Below are positions 52,688-57,757 of a stretch of 57,757 nt of DNA, piece by piece; within the stretch, counting starts at the first letter, position 1; the number at the start of each line of letters is the position of its first letter. The notes below the pieces were generated by a model. That model did no database searches, was not told the DNA's origin, and saw nothing but the letters and a program-made list of their open reading frames with translations. The position numbers and the translations under genes were made by a program. This stretch comes from 2-01-FULL-39-33 sp964361645 (GTDB lineage: Bacteria > Patescibacteriota > Patescibacteriia > 2-01-FULL-39-33), in the NCBI GenBank assembly GCA_964361645.1, contig CAYIBK010000004.1, positions 1-57,757 of the forward strand. The letters are read 5' to 3'.

Positions 52688-54058
52688 ATGGCAAAAATTA
52701 ATCCATCAATTTTCAAAGAATACGATATTAGAGGAAAGTATCCTAGCGAAATAAATTTAAAAACTGCTTATTTATTGGGCAAAGCTTTTGCCATCTCACT
52801 TAAAGCCAAAAAAATAGCCGCCACCTGTGATCGCAGGCCAGAATCAGCCACTATTATGCCGGCTTTTTTTAGCGGTATTAAAGACGCTGGCTGCCAGATT
52901 TTTTATCTTGGCATCAATAGCACTCCAACTATGTTCTTTGCCATCAAAGATAAAAAATTGGACGGCGGCATATCACTAACCGCTTCGCATAACCCTATTG
53001 GCTATACTGGCCTAAAGTTATGTAATAAAAACGGATCCCTTTTGGGATTAAATACTGGAGTAAAAAAAATACAGCAACTGGCCGAAAAAATTATTCCTCC
53101 CAAAACAGAGGGTTTTAAATCAGTTAAAACCACCCCTATTGATATTGCCAATCATTACTACCAATTTGCCTCTAAAATTGCAGAGCTTAAAAAAATTAGT
53201 GGCTTCAAAATAATTTTAGACGCCAGTGGCGGATCTGGCACCAGATTGGCTGATTATTTTTTTGCCCGATTACATTCTAAAATAATAAAAATAAATTTTA
53301 AACCTAATGATCGGTTTATTGATCATGGGCCAAATCCGATGCTAGCTAAAAACCAAAAATCGGCCATTGAAGCAATTAAAAAATACCGAGCTGATTTAGC
53401 AATAATTTTTGACGGTGATGGGGATAGATGTATTTTTATTGATGAAAATGGTAAATTCATCAATCCTTATTACATCAACTGCCTGCTGTCAGAAATAATT
53501 TTAAAGAAATATAAAAAAACGGTCATAGCCATAGACGCCCGATTACAACTAGGGCTAAGTGAAGTAATAAAAAAATCTGGTGGCACACCTATAGTCAGCC
53601 GCAGCGGCTATGCTAATTTAGTTGATTTGATGCGAAATAGAAAAACCCTTTTCGGCTGTGAAAATTCGGGCCATTATTTCTTTAATTTCAGAATTATCGA
53701 TAAAAAAAATAATTATATTTTTGGTGATTCTATAATACCGATATTATTGATTTTAGAACACTTAAAAGAAAATAATCTTTCACTTTCAGAAGCCATAGAC
53801 GAATTCAAAAATAAATATTTTATCTCTGGTGAACTTAATTATGAAAATGTAAATTTTTCTACTTTAGAAAAAAAATTAGTTAAAAAATATGCCGGTTATA
53901 AAAAGGATAATTTGGACGGCTTATCAATTTACGGCCACAATTGGTTTATGAATATACGCCCCTCAAAAACCGAGCCGATAGTTAGACTTAATGTGGAGGC
54001 TAAAAACAAAGCCACTCTGGATAAAATTACTAAGGAGATAATTTCTTTGATTAAATAA
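52688..54058 (+). CDS. Phosphomannomutase/phosphoglucomutase
   Basis: About 456 residues from MAKINPSIFKEYDIRG at 52688 (an in-frame ATG at 52658 is possible). The active-site serine loop is SLTASHNPIGYTGLK, the Mg loop IFDGDGDRC, the sugar loop GCENSGHYFF and the phosphate loop RPSKTEPIVRLN. All four features of the alpha-D-phosphohexomutase family are present. It supplies sugar-1-phosphates for envelope glycans. Confidence 0.95.
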   Translation: MAKINPSIFKEYDIRGKYPSEINLKTAYLLGKAFAISLKAKKIAATCDRRPESATIMPAFFSGIKDAGCQIFYLGINSTPTMFFAIKDKKLDGGISLTASHNPIGYTGLKLCNKNGSLLGLNTGVKKIQQLAEKIIPPKTEGFKSVKTTPIDIANHYYQFASKIAELKKISGFKIILDASGGSGTRLADYFFARLHSKIIKINFKPNDRFIDHGPNPMLAKNQKSAIEAIKKYRADLAIIFDGDGDRCIFIDENGKFINPYYINCLLSEIILKKYKKTVIAIDARLQLGLSEVIKKSGGTPIVSRSGYANLVDLMRNRKTLFGCENSGHYFFNFRIIDKKNNYIFGDSIIPILLILEHLKENNLSLSEAIDEFKNKYFISGELNYENVNFSTLEKKLVKKYAGYKKDNLDGLSIYGHNWFMNIRPSKTEPIVRLNVEAKNKATLDKITKEIISLIK

Positions 54059-54104
54059 TCTACGCCGTTTGTCGGCTTCTATTTCCTCACTAGATATAAT
54101 AATA

Positions 54105-54130
54105 AAAGACCTCAATTATTTGAGGTCTTT
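54105..54130. terminator. Bidirectional terminator
   Basis: AAAGACCTCA-ATTAT-TTGAGGTCTTT stem with TTGTTGTT on the plus side and TATTATTATAT on the minus side. It serves the phosphohexomutase gene and the small zinc protein. Confidence 0.85.
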
Positions 54131-54181
54131 GTTGTTGGTGCGATTTTACATGAAATTATTAAAAATTAATCGTCGTCAGAA

Positions 54182-54304
54182 TCAAGCATAAGACTTGCAG
54201 GGCTTACAATTACACTTGCCACTGCCACCGCAATGTTTGCATGTGTATGTGGCATTGGGCCACTTGATGATGCCTTTACCACCACAATATTGACATTTAG
54301 CCAT
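54182..54304 (-). CDS. 40-residue Cys-rich zinc-finger protein (DnaJ-type CxxCxGxG repeats)
   Basis: This ORF encodes only 40 residues and has 8 Cys: CQYCGGKG, CKHCGGSG, then CNC and CKPC. The first two match the CxxCxGxG zinc-binding repeats of the DnaJ central domain. An AAGGAGGTG ribosome site ends 6 bp before the start, and it is followed by the terminator at 54105-54130. An in-frame ATG 9 codons upstream is possible but the ribosome site favours this one. It could be a stand-alone zinc module; the role is unknown. Confidence 0.8.
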   Translation of the reverse strand: MAKCQYCGGKGIIKWPNATYTCKHCGGSGKCNCKPCKSYA

Positions 54305-54358
54305 TATACTCACCTCCTTTTTCTTTGGCATGTCTTGTTAATATTCAAATTTAATTTT

Positions 54359-54760
54359 TTACCAAGAAATTACTATTTTCTCTGCCTCTTCTTCCCAATC
54401 GCACACAGAGATAATTTTTAGTTTAAGGCCTTCGCGCTCACAAAATAGCTTTAACTTTGATAGGAATTGTAAGGAATAAATATATTTTATAAATCTTTGT
54501 TTTACTTCAATATCCATCATCGCGTCACGACGAAATTCTATAATACAATTAGTTTCATAATGAATTTTAAGTCCAATTTGTCTTCTTCCATGTCTAGCGG
54601 CCTCTAAAATTCGTCCCGGACATAGCTTAATAAATTCATCAACCCTTAGGTTCAAATTTATAATGACGCAATTAAGATGATCGCTTATTAACCTTTCTCT
54701 TTGTTCTTGTTTCCCCGGAAGTTTTACTAAAACTTCTCTGGCTTCTTCAGCTAAGTTCAT
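54359..54760 (-). CDS. Hypothetical protein, possibly cut by scaffold gap
   Basis: From the Met at 54760 this encodes 133 residues, a mixed helix/strand protein (GRQIGLKIHYETNCIIEFRR in the middle, VISW at the end). The frame is open into the N run, so the true start may lie in the gap. No family recognised. Confidence 0.5.
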   Translation of the reverse strand: MNLAEEAREVLVKLPGKQEQRERLISDHLNCVIINLNLRVDEFIKLCPGRILEAARHGRRQIGLKIHYETNCIIEFRRDAMMDIEVKQRFIKYIYSLQFLSKLKLFCEREGLKLKIISVCDWEEEAEKIVISW

Positions 54761-54761
54761 T

Positions 54762-54861
54762 NNNNNNNNNNNNNNNNNNNNNNNNNNNNNNNNNNNNNNN
54801 NNNNNNNNNNNNNNNNNNNNNNNNNNNNNNNNNNNNNNNNNNNNNNNNNNNNNNNNNNNNN
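54762..54861. other. Scaffold gap (100 N)
   Basis: Exactly 100 N. The right edge is in the middle of a REP-A repeat, so repeat collapse probably caused the break. Confidence 0.99.
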
Positions 54862-54990
54862 CTCGCAATGACAATGAAACCATAGGATTGCGGAGTTTAT
54901 CCCGAGTTCACGAAGGATCACTCGCAATGACAATGAAACCATGGGATTGCTTCGTTCCTCGCAATGACAGAAAAATGAGCAATGACAGGA
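54862..54990. repeat. REP-A units next to the gap
   Basis: CTCGCAATGACA and GGATTGCGGAG-type units, then CTCGCAATGACA. The left part is lost in the gap. Confidence 0.8.
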
Positions 54991-55113
54991 AAATGAATAT
55001 TTCGTAATTCAAAGTAATTACCTTTGTATTATGCTCTTTTTAAAAATAAATTTAAATAAAAATCGGCAGTTATTTATTTTTTGGCTAATTTTAAATGTTT
55101 TTAATTATTATTT

Positions 55114-55142
55114 TTGACAATAATATTGTCGTTATGTATAAT
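55114..55142 (+). promoter_or_regulatory. Consensus promoter with palindromic operator, leaderless start
   Basis: TTGACA (55114-55119), 17-bp spacer, TATAAT (55137-55142). The 15-bp perfect palindrome GACAATAATATTGTC (55116-55130) overlaps the -35 and spacer. The ATG at 55149 is 7 bp after the -10, so transcription should start at the ATG itself. Confidence 0.85.
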
Positions 55143-55148
55143 GAAATT

Positions 55149-55943
55149 ATGCCAAAACCAAAAAAAGACCTAAAAATACTAGGCCTGGAAGACAAAGAGA
55201 AAGTAATTATCCAAACACTTAAGGATTTTGGACAGTTGCGGCCAATTGATTTAGCTAAAAAAACAGGGGTTAAGCGCACCACTGTTAATTTTTTATTGAA
55301 AAAATTACTAAGACAAGGATTAATTAGTAAAGTTAAAATTAAAGGGCACTACGAGTGGCTAATAAATAATGATAAAATTAAAAAATTGATTGGTAATTTA
55401 TATAGTTATTTTAACACCGCAGATATAGCAGAAATAATTCAATTGCCCCCAGATATTGGCGTGGAAGTTTCCCGAGGCAAAAAAAATATCCTACTGGCTT
55501 ATGAAAGAATTTTAGAAGCGGGTTATAACAGCCGGGTCTTTGCTATTGAAGGCAATAAATCGGCAGCGGCCTCCCAAGAACTTGGCAAGTCCTATTTTAG
55601 CAATATTCAAAATAAGTTTAGGGAATATAAAATAATTCTGGAAGGTGTTTTTGGCGAAGAAGCGTTATTATCTTTTAATGATCTGTCAATTGAATCATTA
55701 AAAATTTATAAAAACCGCTTAGTCATTGCCTATGTAGCTCCTAATTTTTTAATGGACTTCGATTTGGATATTTTGATTTTTAAAAAAATGGTGATAATGA
55801 TTAATTTTGAAAAAAAATTAGTTTTAACTATTAAAAACCAAGAAATCTATACAGTTATTTTGAATTTATTTGAGGCCTTAAAAATGGTGTCCAGAAAAAT
55901 TGATTTAAATGATTATATTAAGCAATTAATTGATAAAAAATAA
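55149..55943 (+). CDS. Winged-helix (TrmB/MarR-like) transcriptional regulator
   Basis: 264 residues from the ATG at 55149; the ORF extends to 55095 but the promoter lies inside that extension. The winged-helix DNA-binding part (about residues 15-75) has LRPIDLAKKTGVKRTTVNFL and LLRQGLISKVKIKG, as in TrmB-like regulators. The rest is an effector or dimerisation part without a clear motif. The palindrome in its promoter suggests autoregulation. Confidence 0.82.
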   Translation: MPKPKKDLKILGLEDKEKVIIQTLKDFGQLRPIDLAKKTGVKRTTVNFLLKKLLRQGLISKVKIKGHYEWLINNDKIKKLIGNLYSYFNTADIAEIIQLPPDIGVEVSRGKKNILLAYERILEAGYNSRVFAIEGNKSAAASQELGKSYFSNIQNKFREYKIILEGVFGEEALLSFNDLSIESLKIYKNRLVIAYVAPNFLMDFDLDILIFKKMVIMINFEKKLVLTIKNQEIYTVILNLFEALKMVSRKIDLNDYIKQLIDKK

Positions 55944-55989
55944 TCTCCTGGCCTGTCTATCGTAAACAGATATTAGACGAGCCAAAAAT

Positions 55990-56016
55990 AAAACCGGAGC
56001 TTATTAAGCATCCGGT
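55990..56016 (-). terminator. Terminator after plsX
   Basis: ACCGGATGCTTA-ATAAGC-TCCGGT stem overlapping the plsX stop, with TTTATTTTT on the minus strand. Confidence 0.8.
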
Positions 56017-57037
56017 GTTGTTGTGTTATCCAAAAGTTCATTTAAAATCAAATTAGTAATTCCTAGATCCGCTTCTCTAACAGCCGCACCAATAGCCTTA
56101 GCGATAGTCCGGCGCTTGGCATGGCCATGAGCAATAATAATATTGCCCGGCACTCCCAAAAGAAGAGCACCGCCATATTCATCATAATCCAACTTAATCT
56201 TAAGTGATTTGAGTATGGGATATAAAAAGGGCATGGCGCAAATCAAAAATGGCAAAGCAACGTAGAATAATTTATTGTTTTTTAATTCTTGCCTAACTAA
56301 ATCCAAAATCATCCTGGCCAAGCCTTCACTTGATTTTAAAATAATATTGCCGGTGAAGCCGTCGGTTACCGCCACATCAACCGTGCCACCAAAAATATCA
56401 TTGCCCTCAACATAGCCAATAAAATTAAGATCACTTTCAGAAAGAAGCTCATAGGCTGAATTAATATCCCGATGACCCTTGCCTATTTCTTCACCAATAT
56501 TGAGCAAACCAACTTTAGGCCTATCAACATCTAATATTTCTTTGGCATAAGCGCTGCCCATTTTGGCGCTATTTAATAAATCATGAGCATCAGAATTGGC
56601 ATTAGCACCAACATCAATCACTAGACAGTGGCCGTTTTTACTGGGTAAAATAACAGCAATAGCCGGCAAAATGCCTCTTTTTATTCTTCCTAAAATCATC
56701 ACTGACAAGCTCACTACCGCCGCAGTATTACCGGCAGAAATAAAAACATTTGATTCTCCGGTTTTAAGGGAAGTAATGCCCTGGCCAATAGCAGAATCTC
56801 GCTTTTTGGCAATAACCGCTATTTTATCACTCATACCAATAACTTCAGAGCATAACGTAAATTGATGCGCTGGAGACTTTGATCTTTTATTTTACCAACA
56901 ATATCAATCGCCTCCTGATTACCGAAAGCTAAAATCTGTTCTGGCAAGACATAGCCCCTTTTAATGGCTATTCTAATACCCTCAATAACCTCAATGGGGC
57001 TAAAATCACCCCCATTCAAATCTATGGCTATATTCAT
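56004..57037 (-). CDS. plsX: Phosphate acyltransferase PlsX, frameshifted
   Basis: The family pattern is found in two pieces. The N-terminal piece (57037 to 56831) starts MNIAIDLNGGDFSPIEVIEG. The C-terminal piece (from about 56834) reads through GNTAAVVSLSV, ILPSKNGHCLVIDVGANAN and DGFTGNIILKSSEG to the end. A base appears lost near 56838-56845, since a one-base insert would give the family-like A-x-EVIGM junction. The start at 57037 has an AAGGAG site. PlsX makes acyl-phosphate for phospholipid synthesis. Either an assembly error or a recent inactivation. Confidence 0.88.
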
Positions 57038-57125
57038 ATCAAAGACTCTCCTTATTTTTTGATTGGTTTTCAAGGTGCTAAAAGCGCAGAAATATTTCTG
57101 CGCCCCTAAAAATAAAAGATGAAAT

Positions 57126-57757
57126 TTACTTTAACCCGATTATTTCCTTAACCTCCAAAATTGTCTTAGAAGCAATTTTTTGAGCTTGTTTTTGCCCTTG
57201 CTCTAATATCTTATTAACATAATCAGGGTTTTTTATCAATTCCTGCTTCCTGGTTCTAAATTCACTAAAATAATTATAAATTCCATCAGCAATTATTATT
57301 TTGGTCTCGCCCATTTTGTCCGGATTAAAATCACCTGACATATTTTCGACAAAGGCCTTATAAATAGCTTTTAAATTGCCCACTCCTTTTTCCGTACTGA
57401 TGGCTTTTTTAATTTTATCGGTTATTTTTTCCCGGGATTCATCAATACCCAGCCAATGCTTTTCGCCCAGTGATTTTGACATTTTCTTTTCTGGATCAGC
57501 CAAACTCATTACCCGAGCCGATGGTGTTAGTAGAGGTTTGGCTTCGGGAAAATATTTTGTTTTGTATTTATTATTAAACCATCTAGCAATATCACGAGTT
57601 AGCTCAACATGTTGAATTTGATCTTCGCCCACTGGAACTAATTCGCCACCATAAATTAAAATGTCAGCCGCTTGAAGCACGGGATAATCAAATAAACCCA
57701 TATTGATATTTTTCAATTGCCGGCCTGATTTATCCTTGAATTGAGTCATTCTTTCCA
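57126..57757 (-). CDS. trpS: Tryptophanyl-tRNA synthetase, partial
   Basis: The C-terminal 210 residues or so of TrpS. Signatures: MTQFKDKSG, YPVLQAADILIYG, VPVGEDQIQHVELTRDIA and KMSKSLGEKH. The frame stays open to the window end (codons for E-R precede the Met at 57749), so the gene continues outside. Confidence 0.97.
   Translation of the reverse strand, partial: ERMTQFKDKSGRQLKNINMGLFDYPVLQAADILIYGGELVPVGEDQIQHVELTRDIARWFNNKYKTKYFPEAKPLLTPSARVMSLADPEKKMSKSLGEKHWLGIDESREKITDKIKKAISTEKGVGNLKAIYKAFVENMSGDFNPDKMGETKIIIADGIYNYFSEFRTRKQELIKNPDYVNKILEQGQKQAQKIASKTILEVKEIIGLK

Noticed and set aside
56831..56850. Programmed frameshift in plsX
   Set aside because: No slippery heptamer or RF2-like signal is seen at the junction; a single-base loss is simpler.

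Overview
The window looks like a scaffold from a small-genome Patescibacteria (CPR) bacterium, probably Parcubacteria-like. This is inferred from four things: a low-GC genome using the standard code; a reduced type IV secretion-like operon (PrgI, a split VirB4 and a VirB6-like protein, with no VirB8-10 in view) linked to a giant secreted protein; many orphan membrane or secreted proteins; and very dense palindromic repeats. A run of 100 N at 54762-54861 marks a scaffold gap.

Layout. 1-2.7 kb: an anchored orphan protein, then a tRNA-Arg/tRNA-Ser region full of broken, interrupted and nested tRNA copies. 2.7-23.4 kb: a large minus-strand block read from 23.4 kb downward. It holds a Ca-binding-repeat membrane protein, a 3073-residue secreted Cys-rich protein, a VirB6-like channel protein, two related helical proteins, a four-helix-bundle gene, PrgI, the VirB4 N-terminal part and VirB4 ATPase, an anchored protein and ComF. 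23.5-33.4 kb: housekeeping genes on the minus strand (rsmA, a DUF559 nuclease-like protein, two tandem MFS proteins, a FemAB-like ligase, leuS, efp, rpsR-ssb-rpsF). 33.8-50 kb: an accessory zone in which single genes, several clearly richer in GC than their surroundings and carrying their own consensus promoters and terminators, sit among repeats. It also holds ychF, an exonuclease, folD, glyA and a Nudix gene. 50-57.8 kb: elp3 and a Trm9-like methyltransferase back to back, a phosphohexomutase, a tiny zinc-finger protein, a regulator with a leaderless promoter, frameshifted plsX and partial trpS.

The most striking theme is the invasion of genes by short palindromic elements. One 20-bp palindrome (core CCTGCCTGCCGGCAGGCAGG) interrupts tRNA-Arg and tRNA-Ser copies at the same T-arm position. 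A complete tRNA-Arg gene lies inside the D-loop of another tRNA-Arg. Three conserved protein genes (femAB-like, leuS, elp3) each carry a palindromic element read in frame as an extra peptide. This resembles the Rickettsia palindromic elements in behaviour, but the sequences and host group differ. A second theme is a possible eukaryote-like wobble-uridine pathway (Elp3 plus Trm9-like enzyme).

Functions are assigned from motifs read by eye; no database or structure search was run. Repeat boundaries are approximate.
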